Notes: a model not told the origin generated them from the sequence alone. Positions 25,160-33,798 are shown, numbered from the stretch's first letter. The stretch: 64,000 nt of DNA from Tolypothrix tenuis PCC 7101 (GCF_002368295.1 NZ_AP018248.1:7589326-7653325); one strand, 5' to 3'. Made by a program: numbers and translations.

Positions 25160-26008
25160 TTAAGACTGGGCAGTGAGCTTGACTAATTGGTCTAACTCAT
25201 GCTGCATTTGACTGAGAACTAATTCATAACATTGATTAACATACTGGCGATCGCACGCCGCTTCTCGACCATAATGCTCAAATTTAATCGGTGGGCAAAC
25301 CCTTGTATGAATAGTCAGAGGAAAGGGGATGTTAGGCAATGGCCCAAGCGATAAACCCCAAGGTAAGCCTAAATAAATGGGAAAAACTACCGGATCAATA
25401 CCAAACAACCAAGGCATTCCCAATTTGTGAAGTTGCGCCACTATGTCATAACATTCAGTCAATACAATCAGCGTCTCATGAGCACCCGCAGAAATCACAG
25501 GGACAATCGGTACTCTTTCCCGTAGTGCAACCTTGATAAACCCTTGTCGTCCCGCAAAATAAATTTGGTTTCGTAAAGCGTAAGGTCGAAACACATCTTC
25601 CGCGCCGCCAGGATATACAAGTACACTGGCTCCAGAGCGCAAAGCTGCATAGGCCATTTTGGGATGAGCCATAATTGCACCACATTTAGCTACCAGTTGT
25701 GCTATTTGCGGCGTAACTTCCCAAACTTTAGGATGCATTAAACCATAGACTGGCCGCTCTACACCAAATTTTCGGAACCAGTCATACATCATCATCAGCA
25801 TATCTGGAGCAGCGAGTCCCCCATTGTGAGAACCAACAAATAAAACTTGTTCTTGGGGTGGTATATGCTCCCAACCACTAGTTTGAACTCGAAAATAGTG
25901 GTCATAGAACCACCCCATGATGGGCATGATTGATTTGATGAATCCTGGATCGCGCTCATCCAAAGACCATCCGAGTTTTTTGTGCAGGTGATGTTGTGTT
26001 TCTGACAT
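25160..26008 (-). CDS. Lysophospholipid/glycerol acyltransferase-like protein
   Basis: 282 residues. The LPLAT fold is recognised from the active-site block SHNGGLAAPD (about 61-70), VYGLMHPKVW, a second motif VLVYPGGAEDVFRP (about 135-148) and VPIVPVISAGAHE. The spacing from His to Asp is wider (H-x7-D) than the usual H-x4-D of PlsC, as in the TMEM68/DGAT-like branch, where HxGG replaces the classic motif. It probably transfers a fatty acyl group to a glycerolipid or alcohol; substrate unknown. Single gene, divergent to ddl across a heptamer-filled gap. Confidence 0.8.
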   Translation of the reverse strand: MSETQHHLHKKLGWSLDERDPGFIKSIMPIMGWFYDHYFRVQTSGWEHIPPQEQVLFVGSHNGGLAAPDMLMMMYDWFRKFGVERPVYGLMHPKVWEVTPQIAQLVAKCGAIMAHPKMAYAALRSGASVLVYPGGAEDVFRPYALRNQIYFAGRQGFIKVALRERVPIVPVISAGAHETLIVLTECYDIVAQLHKLGMPWLFGIDPVVFPIYLGLPWGLSLGPLPNIPFPLTIHTRVCPPIKFEHYGREAACDRQYVNQCYELVLSQMQHELDQLVKLTAQS

Positions 26009-26079
26009 CCAGGCATATTAACAAACTTGGTAAAGTGCAGACAATGAGTAGTGTATTGATTTCAGGATAATTTTTGGGA

Positions 26080-26230
26080 ATGAGTAATGAGTAATGGGTA
26101 ATGGGTAATGGGTAATGGGTAATGGGTAATGAGTAATGGGTAATGAGTAATGAGTAATGGGGATTGGGATGAGGGTGATGAGGGGATCAATTACCAATTA
26201 CCAATTACCAATTACCAATTACCAAATGAC
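26080..26230. repeat. GGGTAAT / GAGTAAT and AATTACC heptamer cluster
   Basis: About eleven GGGTAAT/GAGTAAT units are followed by CAATTAC units in the opposite sense. The two blocks are mutually complementary and could fold into a long imperfect hairpin in the ddl leader. Confidence 0.85.
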
Positions 26231-26286
26231 AAATAACAAACCTGTGATACGCTATCTGCGAGACAAAGCGTTATTAGGTACTGAAG

Positions 26287-27351
26287 ATGACTAAGCTGCG
26301 GGTAGGGTTGCTGTTTGGGGGACGTTCTGGGGAACATGAAGTGTCGATTAGTTCAGCAAGGGCGATCGCTAATGCTTTAAGTGCAGAGCAAAATAGCAGT
26401 AAGTACGAAATTCTGCCTTTTTATATCCAAAAAGATGGTTTTTGGCAAGCTGGGGAAGTAGCACAGCAAGTTTTAGCTTCTGGCGCTGCTATCCAAAATC
26501 CTGCGGCTAGTCCGAATCTTTGGCAATTCCCACCCGCAGCACAAACGGTAGATGTTTGGTTTCCGATTCTACACGGCCCTAATGGTGAGGATGGCACAAT
26601 TCAAGGGTTACTTAGCTTGATGCAAGTCCCGTTTGTAGGTTCTGGGGTGTTAGGTTCGGCAACGGGGATGGATAAAATTGGCATGAAAGTGGCTTTTGCT
26701 CAAGCTGGATTACCCCAAGTTAAGTATAAAGCCGTAACTAGAGCGCAAGTTTGGTCAAATCCTTGCGTATTTCCTAAATTATGTGACGAAATAGAGTCTG
26801 ACCTTGGCTATCCTTGTTTTGTTAAGCCTGCAAACTTGGGTTCATCAGTAGGGATTGCCAAAGTGCGATCGCGCCAAGAATTAGAAGCGGCGTTAGATAA
26901 TGCAGCTAGTTACGATCGCCGGATTATTATCGAAGCTGGAGTTGTCGCCAGAGAAGTAGAATGTGCTGTTTTAGGCAACGATCAACCCCAAGCCTCGGTA
27001 ATTGGAGAAATTACTTACAAGAGCGATTTTTACGATTACGAAACAAAGTATACCGCAGGTTTAGCAGATCTATTTATCCCTGCGGTGTTACCAGATGCGA
27101 TCGCACATCAAATTCAAGACATGGCTTTACAAGCTTTTGCTGCTGTTGATGCTGCTGGTTTAGCAAGAGTAGACTTTTTCTATGTAGAATCTACAGGCGA
27201 AGTTTTGATCAATGAAATCAATACTTTGCCAGGGTTTACTGCAACTAGTATGTATCCCCAATTATGGGGGTATAGTGGTGTTCCCTTCCCAGAACTAGTA
27301 GATAGATTAATTCAACTAGCTTTAGAAAGAGATACTGTGACCGAAAGATAG
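26287..27351 (+). CDS. ddl: D-alanine--D-alanine ligase
   Basis: 354 residues, normal for the large (DdlA-like) subtype. It has the N-terminal VGLLFGGRSGEHEVSISSA, the ATP-grasp segments FPILHGPNGEDGTIQGLL, GSATGMDKIGMK and KPANLGSSVGIAKV, and the metal/phosphate site EVLINEINTLPGFT. It joins two D-alanines for peptidoglycan precursors in the cytosol. The next gene, 157 bp downstream, is a membrane protein of unknown role and not FtsQ. A long heptamer tract occupies the upstream region. Confidence 0.97.
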   Translation: MTKLRVGLLFGGRSGEHEVSISSARAIANALSAEQNSSKYEILPFYIQKDGFWQAGEVAQQVLASGAAIQNPAASPNLWQFPPAAQTVDVWFPILHGPNGEDGTIQGLLSLMQVPFVGSGVLGSATGMDKIGMKVAFAQAGLPQVKYKAVTRAQVWSNPCVFPKLCDEIESDLGYPCFVKPANLGSSVGIAKVRSRQELEAALDNAASYDRRIIIEAGVVAREVECAVLGNDQPQASVIGEITYKSDFYDYETKYTAGLADLFIPAVLPDAIAHQIQDMALQAFAAVDAAGLARVDFFYVESTGEVLINEINTLPGFTATSMYPQLWGYSGVPFPELVDRLIQLALERDTVTER

Positions 27352-27508
27352 AGTTAATCCCACCAAAGTAGAGTTTTTTTTCAGAAATCATCAGATTTAT
27401 TCCCCTCAGCAACTCGCAAAAGTTACTTTGTTGTAAAATTGTGCTACTGATACTTGAATCCTCCAGTATGATCTTGGATCGAGAGGGGTACAAATCTGAA
27501 AGTAATCT

Positions 27509-28174
27509 ATGGAAAATAGTCAGAGTGTACAGCAAGAGGTAACCCAATCTACTGGGGTCACTCCAGAGCTGACAAAGAGTAAATCGAGCGTCATCAGTAA
27601 TTCAAAAGTTCTGATACAAATCCTGGTGCGCCATCCTTGGCTGTTATTGATTGGGTTAACAGCAACATTTTTTGCCAGTGCTGTGCTGGCCTTATATAAT
27701 CTCGGTTCTGTTGGCTATCTCAATCAGCCACAAGCAGAACCAGAGAACAATCAAGATGTCGCAACTGTAGCTGAAGCAGCCATCACTACGCCCTCTGAGA
27801 CTAGCAATCCTACACCTTTATGGCTGATTATGGCGATCGCTTTTAGCTGTGCTAGCGGGTGCTTAATCATTTTACGCCTCCTCAACCGTCCAGCAAAGGG
27901 GCAAAAAGGGCAAAAGCAAATTAAACGCTATCCCACTCGTTCTGTACCCAGCGATTTACCTCAAGTGAAGCCACAACCTTCGCGAAGTCCACAAGTATTT
28001 GTCCCACCCCCATCACTTGCGCCTCTTGCTTCTATGCAATCTCAAACAAAACCTCTGACGACAGTTCTACCACCAGAACCCAAATACGGTATGGAGAAAA
28101 GCAAAGAGTCTTTGGCAGATTTATTAGATCTTCGTAAACAAAGTTCTCTCTCTACTATTTTACGCAAGTATTAA
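27509..28174 (+). CDS. Two-helix membrane protein, unknown function
   Basis: 221 residues. Two transmembrane helices (about 45-66, LLLIGLTATFFASAVLALY, and about 104-125, LWLIMAIAFSCASGCLIILRL) bound a short loop of about 38 residues. A cytoplasmic basic, proline-rich tail follows (KGQKGQKQIKRYP, many Pro-Gln pairs), and the end ESLADLLDLRKQSSLSTILRKY looks like a conserved short linear motif. I do not recognise the family. Position after ddl hints at an envelope role, but the gap is large enough for a separate promoter. Confidence 0.75.
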   Translation: MENSQSVQQEVTQSTGVTPELTKSKSSVISNSKVLIQILVRHPWLLLIGLTATFFASAVLALYNLGSVGYLNQPQAEPENNQDVATVAEAAITTPSETSNPTPLWLIMAIAFSCASGCLIILRLLNRPAKGQKGQKQIKRYPTRSVPSDLPQVKPQPSRSPQVFVPPPSLAPLASMQSQTKPLTTVLPPEPKYGMEKSKESLADLLDLRKQSSLSTILRKY

Positions 28175-28218
28175 CATCTCTCCACGGAAAAATAATTTTA
28201 ATTACAATTTTGTCAATA

Positions 28219-28392
28219 AGAGGATGTTTGAAAAGTCTGTAGTAGTGTATCAAATATTTTTTACCCCACCCTAGCCCTCCCCTTTCTAAGGGGAGGGAAC
28301 TGGATTTTCCGGTCTCCCCCCTTGACAAGGGGGGATTAAGGGGGGTAACAGTGCAATTAAAATCACAGGGAAAAACTTTTCAAACAACCTCT
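28219..28392. mobile_element. MITE-like element, AGAGGATGTTTGAAAAGT ends
   Basis: The left end AGAGGATGTTTGAAAAGT and right end ACTTTTCAAACAACCTCT are inverted repeats with one mismatch over 18 bp, bounding 174 bp. The interior carries two GC hairpins (CCCTCCCC...GGGGAGGG and CCCCCCTTG...CAAGGGGGG). No ORF. Possible TA-type target, not proven. Confidence 0.75.
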
Positions 28393-28620
28393 AAGGGTAT
28401 GGGTAACCATGCCCTTATTTACATTTAGGAACTTCCAGCAAAATATACTATCGCTAGCAGGGGAGAAAAAGACAATTTTGTCTCTTGTGAATTAGATAAT
28501 TTATGTTCTGGAAGGTTCTTATTTAGTAAATTGCCAAAATGGCAACCAATTATAAGTGGTTATAGTTACAGTGTAGAAGATAAACGACTTCAAGGGTGTG
28601 GTTATCAGGGTCTACCAAAT
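28393..28620. other. Intergenic, nothing recognised
   Basis: 228 bp between two repeats; TTCTGGAAGGTTC and AGGAACTTCC near 28430 and 28508 form a weak inverted pair. No gene is seen. Confidence 0.5.
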
Positions 28621-28730
28621 AATTGGTAATTGGTAATTGGTAATTGGTAATTGGTAATTGGTAATTGGTAATTGGTAATTGGTAATTGGTAATTAGTAAT
28701 TGGTAATTGGTAATTGGTAATTGGTAATTC
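28621..28730. repeat. About 15 tandem AATTGGT heptamers
   Basis: An almost pure array of GGTAATT units with one A-for-G change near 28695. It is the longest uniform heptamer array in the window, and likely to vary in copy number. Confidence 0.95.
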
Positions 28731-28915
28731 GTAGTTAATCAAGTTTTATATTATTGAAATTATTGATTTATATTGGTTGCATATTATAGGAATTATATTT
28801 AATTTTTAAAGCTAATGTATGAGAGCCAGTGCGTTGCAGAACCAGTCGCGTGGGCGGTGAGTGCAGCCACACATCCGGTGTTCGCGTAGCGTATCCGCAG
28901 GATTCACCCATGCCC

Positions 28916-29110
28916 CACCTGTGTCAACTTAACGTGAAACCCTCTTGGTTGCAAGGTTTCGCCCTCACCCCCAGCCCCTCTCCCTGTGGGAGAGGGGAGC
29001 AAGAGATTTAGTTCCCCTTCTCCCTGAGGGAGAAGGGGTTAGGAGATGAGGGCGAGGGTATTTGTACAACGCCCGCCCTATATAGCGTTTAACTTAAGTT
29101 GACACCAATG
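28916..29110. mobile_element. MITE family A, complete 195-bp copy (inverted)
   Basis: Ends CACCTGTGTCAACTTAA and TTAAGTTGACACCAATG, flanked by an exact 9-bp direct repeat CCCATGCCC (28907-28915 and 29111-29119). The interior is the inverse of the copy at 16193 and has the same total length. Confidence 0.85.
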
Positions 29111-29140
29111 CCCATGCCCCATTCCCAATGCCCTATGCCC

Positions 29141-29172
29141 AAAAACTCCATCCCCAAGGGGATGGAGTTTTT
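29141..29172. terminator. Strong hairpin AAAAACTCCATCCCC / GGGGATGGAGTTTTT
   Basis: Fifteen-base perfect arms around an AA loop, ending in five T on the plus strand and five A on the other side, so it could terminate in both directions. Similar sequences occur at 36633-36662 and near 36749. Confidence 0.55.
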
Positions 29173-29174
29173 AT

Positions 29175-29336
29175 GCAGATTTGGAGCGCATAGGACAACC
29201 GATAGGACTTGCTGATAGCATGATTGCAGCTATTGCGATACAACAAGATTTGATATTAGTCACTGGTAATTTAGCGCACTATCAGCGCATTCAAGTACTG
29301 GGTTACAGCCTTAAGCTAGATAATTGGCAAATCTGA
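29175..29336 (+). pseudogene. C-terminal remnant of a VapC-type PIN-domain toxin
   Basis: About 53 codons to the TGA at 29334 encode GQPIGLADSMIAAIAIQQ, LILVTGNLAHYQRI, then a closing GYSLKLDNW. This is the typical second half of PIN-domain VapC toxins, with the catalytic Asp of the LAD motif and the TxN-x-H-F/Y-x-R segment. The N-terminal half, with the first catalytic Asp, is absent: the frame runs upstream into the hairpin and then MITE sequence without a start. No antitoxin gene is adjacent. A dead remnant is the simplest reading. Confidence 0.75.
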
Positions 29337-29396
29337 ATACCCTTGTGGCGATCGCAGGGCAAAATAAATACAATAAGAGCGATTTTTAGCGCCACT

Positions 29397-30536
29397 ATGA
29401 GCTACTGCCTTAACCCCCGTTGTCCCAAACCGGAAAATGCTGATGATGTTAAGTTTTGCCTAAGTTGTGGTCATAAGCTACTGCTTAAAGAACGCTACCG
29501 TGCAATTAAACCCATAGGACAAGGGGGTTTTGGGCGTACTTTCTTAGCCGTGGATGAAGATAAACCATCAAAACCACGCTGTGTCATTAAGCAATTTTAC
29601 CCCCAAGCCCAAGGCACTAATACTGTGCAAAAGGCTGTGGAGTTATTTAATCAAGAAGCCGTACAGTTAGATGAATTAGGGCAACATCCGCAGATTCCAG
29701 AATTACTGGCATATTTTACCCAAGAAGACAGGCAGTATCTTGTCCAAGAATTTATTGATGGGAAAAATTTAGCTCAGGAATCAGTAGAACAAGGTGCTTT
29801 TAACGAAGAGCAAATTCGGCAGTTACTCAATGATTTATTGCCAGTACTGCAATTTTGCCATGCTAGGCACGTAATTCACCGCGATATTAAACCCGAAAAT
29901 ATTATTTTACGGGCAAGCGATCGCAAACTAGTTTTAGTAGATTTCGGTGCTTCTAAATCTGCCACTAGTACTTCCCTCAACCGCACTGGTACAAGTATCG
30001 GTAGTCCAGAATATGTGGCACCAGAACAAATCAGAGGACGAGCAATTTTCGCCAGCGATATCTACAGCTTGGGTGCTACTTGTATTCGCCTACTTACCGA
30101 GCGATCGCCTTTTGATTCCTATGATATTAATGATGATAGTTGGGTTTGGCAGCAATATTTAACAACTCCTATAAGTAAAGAGTTAACTGACATTCTCAAC
30201 AAAATGTTAGAAAGTATCCCAAAGCGGCGTTATCAAACAGTCGATGAAGTTTTAAATGACCTGAATAAAAATGTGCCGATAGTTGCCACACCAGCCACAT
30301 CAGCAAAGCCTGTTAATGTTGCACCATCTAACCCGAAACCTGCTGTATCCCCCAAATCGCAAAGCCAAATTGACCTGGAATTAGAGGAAATGAAAACTCT
30401 ATTTTTAGGTGGAAATAAACCGCAAAAGCAGCAAAGTCAACCACAACCACAAACTCCTCCACCTACTATTAAAAGCATCATAGATGATGAGTTGGAAGAA
30501 TTGAAAAGTAAATATTTGGGGAATAATAATTCGTAA
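29397..30536 (+). CDS. Ser/Thr protein kinase with N-terminal 4-Cys motif
   Basis: 379 residues from the ATG at 29397; the upstream TTG extension is unlikely. The protein opens with a zinc-ribbon-like motif (YCLNPRCP and FCLSCGH), typical of a cyanobacterial Hanks-kinase subgroup. The kinase domain (about 33-300) has GQGGFGRTF, the ATP lysine in CVIKQF, HRDIKPENI (Asp163), DFGAS (Asp182) and the APE motif. After a Pro/Gln linker, a short acidic motif appears twice: DLELEEMKTLFLGG and DDELEELKSKYLGN at the extreme C-terminus. No membrane helix is seen. Substrate unknown. Confidence 0.92.
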   Translation: MSYCLNPRCPKPENADDVKFCLSCGHKLLLKERYRAIKPIGQGGFGRTFLAVDEDKPSKPRCVIKQFYPQAQGTNTVQKAVELFNQEAVQLDELGQHPQIPELLAYFTQEDRQYLVQEFIDGKNLAQESVEQGAFNEEQIRQLLNDLLPVLQFCHARHVIHRDIKPENIILRASDRKLVLVDFGASKSATSTSLNRTGTSIGSPEYVAPEQIRGRAIFASDIYSLGATCIRLLTERSPFDSYDINDDSWVWQQYLTTPISKELTDILNKMLESIPKRRYQTVDEVLNDLNKNVPIVATPATSAKPVNVAPSNPKPAVSPKSQSQIDLELEEMKTLFLGGNKPQKQQSQPQPQTPPPTIKSIIDDELEELKSKYLGNNNS

Positions 30537-30760
30537 TTCGTAGTTCGTAATACCCTGCGGGAAGCGCAAAGCGCAATGGTGAAGGGTTGCGCTTGGGTGC
30601 GGGATTATTTGCAGAATAACCCGAATGGGAAGGGGGAGAGGGGGGTGTGTGAATGAGGGGGAAGGGGGAAAGGGGAAGGGGGAAAGGGTGGCGCATTTTC
30701 TGGTTTCAAGCATTTGTGTAATGTAAGCTGCTTGCTGGCGGAGTTACCAAAATTTGGCTG
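30537..30760. other. Purine-rich spacer with heptamer-like repeats
   Basis: GGGAAGGG/GGGGAAAG runs (30630-30690) follow the kinase gene. The minus-strand frames here are low-complexity Pro/Ser/Leu translation and are not genes. Confidence 0.6.
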
Positions 30761-30984
30761 TTGGTGACCAATGTCGTGATGTTGGTGACCAAGGTCGTCA
30801 TGTTGGTGACCAAGGTCGTCATGTTGGTGACCAAGGTCGTCATGTTGGTGACCAAGGTCGTCGTGTTGGTGACCAATGTCGTCATGTTGGTGACCAATGT
30901 CGTCATGTTGGTGACCAAGGTCGTCGTGTTGGTGACCAAGGTCGTCGTGTTGGTGACCAAGGTCGTCATGTTGGTGACCAAGGT
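30761..30984. repeat. 21-bp minisatellite, about 10.6 copies
   Basis: The unit TTGGTGACCAAGGTCGTCAT plus G recurs exactly every 21 bp, with copies starting at 30761, 30782 and so on to 30971. Variation is limited to AAGG/AATG and CAT/CGT. Since 21 is a multiple of both 3 and 7, three frames stay open (GDQGRHV and LVTKVVM types on plus, NTTTLVT on minus), but none has a credible start or flank. Confidence 0.95.
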
Positions 30985-31063
30985 GGTTTTTTTCGTTACA
31001 AAAGTTATGATTTTACTGCATACAGCTTGTGAATTTGCTCGATGTGATGAATTGTGCGATCGC

Positions 31064-31272
31064 TTATCTTAATTCATCATCGCCAAAGGTGTGTGGTGTA
31101 TCGGCGCAGGTATCGCATTTGCTGATTTTGATGATGGGGGGAATGCGTTCCCCGCAGGGGTTGCCTAAGGCATCAAGATTTTGGTTGCAGAGAATAGCAC
31201 AATATAAATTATCGCTGTGGTTGGGCACGGCACCGAAAGGTTTTTGGTGAGGCAGGATAGATTGTGGATGCC
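31064..31272 (-). pseudogene. Cys-rich protein fragment, 5' end lost to a MITE
   Basis: A minus-strand open frame ending at TAA (31066-31064) encodes about 69 codons of protein-like sequence: HQKPFGAVPNHSDNLYCAI, LCNQNLDALGNPCGERIPP and IKISKCDTCADTPHTFGDDE. The four spaced cysteines suggest a metal site. No start codon precedes it: the frame enters the MITE copy at 31273, where an in-frame stop follows within six codons. I read this as the C-terminal part of a gene cut by the insertion. The family is not recognised, and a chance ORF is possible. Confidence 0.4.
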
Positions 31273-31454
31273 CATTGGTGTCAACTTAAGCTAAAAGCTA
31301 TATAGGGCGGGCGTTGTACAAATACCTCTCGCCCTCATCCCCTAACCCCTTCTCCCCCAGGGAGAAGGGGAATTGAATCTCTTGCTCCCCTCTCCTCGTG
31401 GGAGAGGGGCACAGGGTGAGGGCGAAACCTTGCAACCAAGCGGGTTTCACGTTA
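31273..31454. mobile_element. MITE family A, copy with damaged right end
   Basis: The left end CATTGGTGTCAACTTAAG and the whole interior match the copy at 16193. At the right the sequence stops at CACGTTAA and lacks the GTTGACACCAA part of the terminal repeat. Confidence 0.8.
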
Positions 31455-31507
31455 ATGGGAAAATATCTGTAAAACCTTTCCCCTTCCCCATTCCCCTTTC
31501 CCTCCCA

Positions 31508-32935
31508 CTATTTCGGCGAAATTGGCAAACTAATTGTAAATATACTGCCTTCACCTAAGCGCGATCGCACGGTGACGCTACCACCCATACCTTCTATTAA
31601 GGTTTTAACTATTGATAAGCCTAAGCCAGAACCGCCTGTGGAACGGGCGCGGGTTTCGTCTACGCGGTAAAATCGCTCGAAGATGCGGGATTGGTGTTGC
31701 AAAGGTATACCATAACCTTTATCGTCAACTTGAATTATCGCTGCTTTGTCTTGCTGTTGTAAGCTGACAATCACGGAAGTGTCAGCTTCGGAATACTTGA
31801 CGGCGTTATCAATTAAGTTCAACAATACCTGCTTGAGGCGATTATAGTCGGCTTTCACCTCAATGGGATGATTGGGTGATTCTATTAGGATAGTGCGATC
31901 GCTATATTTCTGCGCCATCCCCACTACTTCGGCAACTAAGTCATTCAGCACGCAGGGATTCATGCGAAAATGCAAATTACCGCTATCAGCCCGAGCTAAA
32001 TCTAGTAAGTCTTGCAGCAGCCTGATAGTATGTTCGGCTTCTACAGCCGCAGTTTCTAAAGCTTCAACTTGGGTTGGTGTTAAATTACTGGGTCGCCGGA
32101 GTACGCTTTGTAAGTAACCATGCACAATGGTTAATGGCGTGCGTAATTCGTGAGAAACGTTACTGACAAACTGTCGTTCTTGCTCCCAAGATTCCGCCAG
32201 GCGGGATAATAGCATATTAAAGGTTTGCGCTAACTCTTTCACCTCGCTGGGTGCTTGCTGAAGGGATAACTGCGCCTCTGGTAAATCAGCCGCAGAAATC
32301 ACCGCCGCCATTTGACTTAGCTGACGCAGAGGTTGGAGAGAACGGCGTATATAAAGTGCGATCGCCAAGGAAATTACAATAATTATTAACAGACTCGCAA
32401 TCCCTAAACTACGCACCAGCGCCAAAAACATTGTTTGTTCGCGGGTAATATCCTTAACTACAAATAGCTTACCCAGTTGTTGCTTCTGGACTTGCAAAGC
32501 CGCACCACATAAAACATAGTAGCGCTGCTGCACTTGAGTAACTTCTGGTTTCACCGACATCTCGGTTAAAGACATTAACTGTGATGTCGTTGGATTTGGT
32601 AGCTGATTCCAATTAGTAGATTTGGCAATAATTTGATTTTCCGGGTTTTTAATCCAGATAAAAGTATCGTTATCAATTAAATTATTTATCGACTTATCTA
32701 AACCACTAGCTTGTGGCATCATTTGAATATAAAGTTGCACATCCCGCGGTAGGCGATCGGCAATTTTCTCAACATGGCGTTTATGATTATCTATTAAAAT
32801 ATCCTGCATTTTCAAGCTAGTCCACACAGAGAGGCTACCCAACCCCAAAGCCGAAAATGCCGCAATCCCAGCCGTTAGCCGTAACCGTAATGAACCTGGA
32901 TCTACTTTTCGCAAGATGTTGCTGATTTTTTCCAC
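31508..32935 (-). CDS. Membrane sensor histidine kinase (HAMP-HisKA-HATPase)
   Basis: 475 residues. There are two membrane helices (about 18-40 and 168-193, SLLIIIVISLAIALYI) around a periplasmic sensor of about 125 residues with no recognised domain. These are followed by HAMP (about 195-245), the HisKA phospho-site VSNVSHELRTPL (His262) and an HATPase domain with NLIDNAVKYS, DKGYGIP and GGSGLGLSIV. It should autophosphorylate and pass phosphate to a response regulator. No response regulator gene is adjacent, so it is an orphan here. Its overall form resembles the RppB/NrsS-type sensors of cyanobacteria, but that is only a likeness. Confidence 0.92.
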   Translation of the reverse strand: MEKISNILRKVDPGSLRLRLTAGIAAFSALGLGSLSVWTSLKMQDILIDNHKRHVEKIADRLPRDVQLYIQMMPQASGLDKSINNLIDNDTFIWIKNPENQIIAKSTNWNQLPNPTTSQLMSLTEMSVKPEVTQVQQRYYVLCGAALQVQKQQLGKLFVVKDITREQTMFLALVRSLGIASLLIIIVISLAIALYIRRSLQPLRQLSQMAAVISAADLPEAQLSLQQAPSEVKELAQTFNMLLSRLAESWEQERQFVSNVSHELRTPLTIVHGYLQSVLRRPSNLTPTQVEALETAAVEAEHTIRLLQDLLDLARADSGNLHFRMNPCVLNDLVAEVVGMAQKYSDRTILIESPNHPIEVKADYNRLKQVLLNLIDNAVKYSEADTSVIVSLQQQDKAAIIQVDDKGYGIPLQHQSRIFERFYRVDETRARSTGGSGLGLSIVKTLIEGMGGSVTVRSRLGEGSIFTISLPISPK

Positions 32936-33050
32936 TTTTAATAATACTCATATCCGCATTTTTAACTCAACTTTTATCTAGGCTAAAGCTAAATATTTCT
33001 CTTCCCCTTTCCCCTTTCCCCCTTCCCCTTTCCCCCATTATTTCATTCCC

Positions 33051-33758
33051 CTACGGCTTTATCGTCCCACAAACTTTATTCACATAATCACACTGATAAA
33101 TGTATGGTTCTTGCCAACTGAGGGGAATTTGCAGTAAATCTCTTGTACCTGTTAAACCTTGCCCGATAAACAATAATAAAGCCACGCAATTTAAAATTGT
33201 ATGCACCAGCCGCCAGCGATTGGATCTATCTTGATAAATATCTTGCACAATCGCCAAAGAAAAAATCATCAGCAAGGCTGCGGTGATGCCAATATAATAA
33301 TGTGACCAATACCATTCTTTAGTCAGGCGATAAACTCCATCTTGGCAACCAAGAATCACTAACCCCGCACCAGTTAAACTGGCAAATACTCCCCGCCATA
33401 ACTTCTGCTTGGCTTGATAAAGTAAAACTAAAGAAATAATCGTCGCTGCAAACATCAAGATGATAAAAATGAATTTAAAAGTTGCAGTACTCCACAGTTG
33501 ATGTTTGACGATATCTTTACCAATTGCATAAGCTAAACCGATTAAAGTTAAGCCAACAACTGCACTAGTTAACCACTCGCCTAACTTTTTATGTTCTGAA
33601 CCAACCACCGGGGGTATTTTGCTTTTACCTCCCACTAAACTTTGTAACCTGCGTTGTCTTGTTTGCCAAGCAAAATTTACCACATTCCCAATTAAAGGGA
33701 AGACAAAAATTACTGCGATCGCGGGATGTATTAGGCTAAGAAAATCGGCTATTTCCAT
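33051..33758 (-). CDS. DUF4079 membrane protein
   Basis: 235 residues from the ATG at 33758 (MEIADFLSLIHP). The longer frame to 33878 would translate a palindromic repeat and is rejected as the start. Five to six membrane helices are visible, including IHPAIAVIFVFPLIGNVVNFAW, FKFIFIILMFAATIISLVLL and VHTILNCVALLLFIGQG, with conserved histidines in the helices. DUF4079 proteins are related to cytochrome b561/DM13-linked membrane electron carriers, so heme binding is plausible. A DM13 lipoprotein is encoded directly upstream in the same direction. Confidence 0.8.
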   Translation of the reverse strand: MEIADFLSLIHPAIAVIFVFPLIGNVVNFAWQTRQRRLQSLVGGKSKIPPVVGSEHKKLGEWLTSAVVGLTLIGLAYAIGKDIVKHQLWSTATFKFIFIILMFAATIISLVLLYQAKQKLWRGVFASLTGAGLVILGCQDGVYRLTKEWYWSHYYIGITAALLMIFSLAIVQDIYQDRSNRWRLVHTILNCVALLLFIGQGLTGTRDLLQIPLSWQEPYIYQCDYVNKVCGTIKP

Positions 33759-33798
33759 AGGAAAAATTGGTAATGGGTAATTGGTAATTGATAAGTCC

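Noticed and set aside
30761..30984. CRISPR array
   Set aside because: The units are contiguous without unique spacers, so it is a minisatellite. No cas genes occur in the window.
30754..31072. Frames across the 21-bp array (GDQGRHV and LVTKVVM repeats)
   Set aside because: They stay open only because the period is a multiple of three; starts are weak and the flanking parts are not protein-like.
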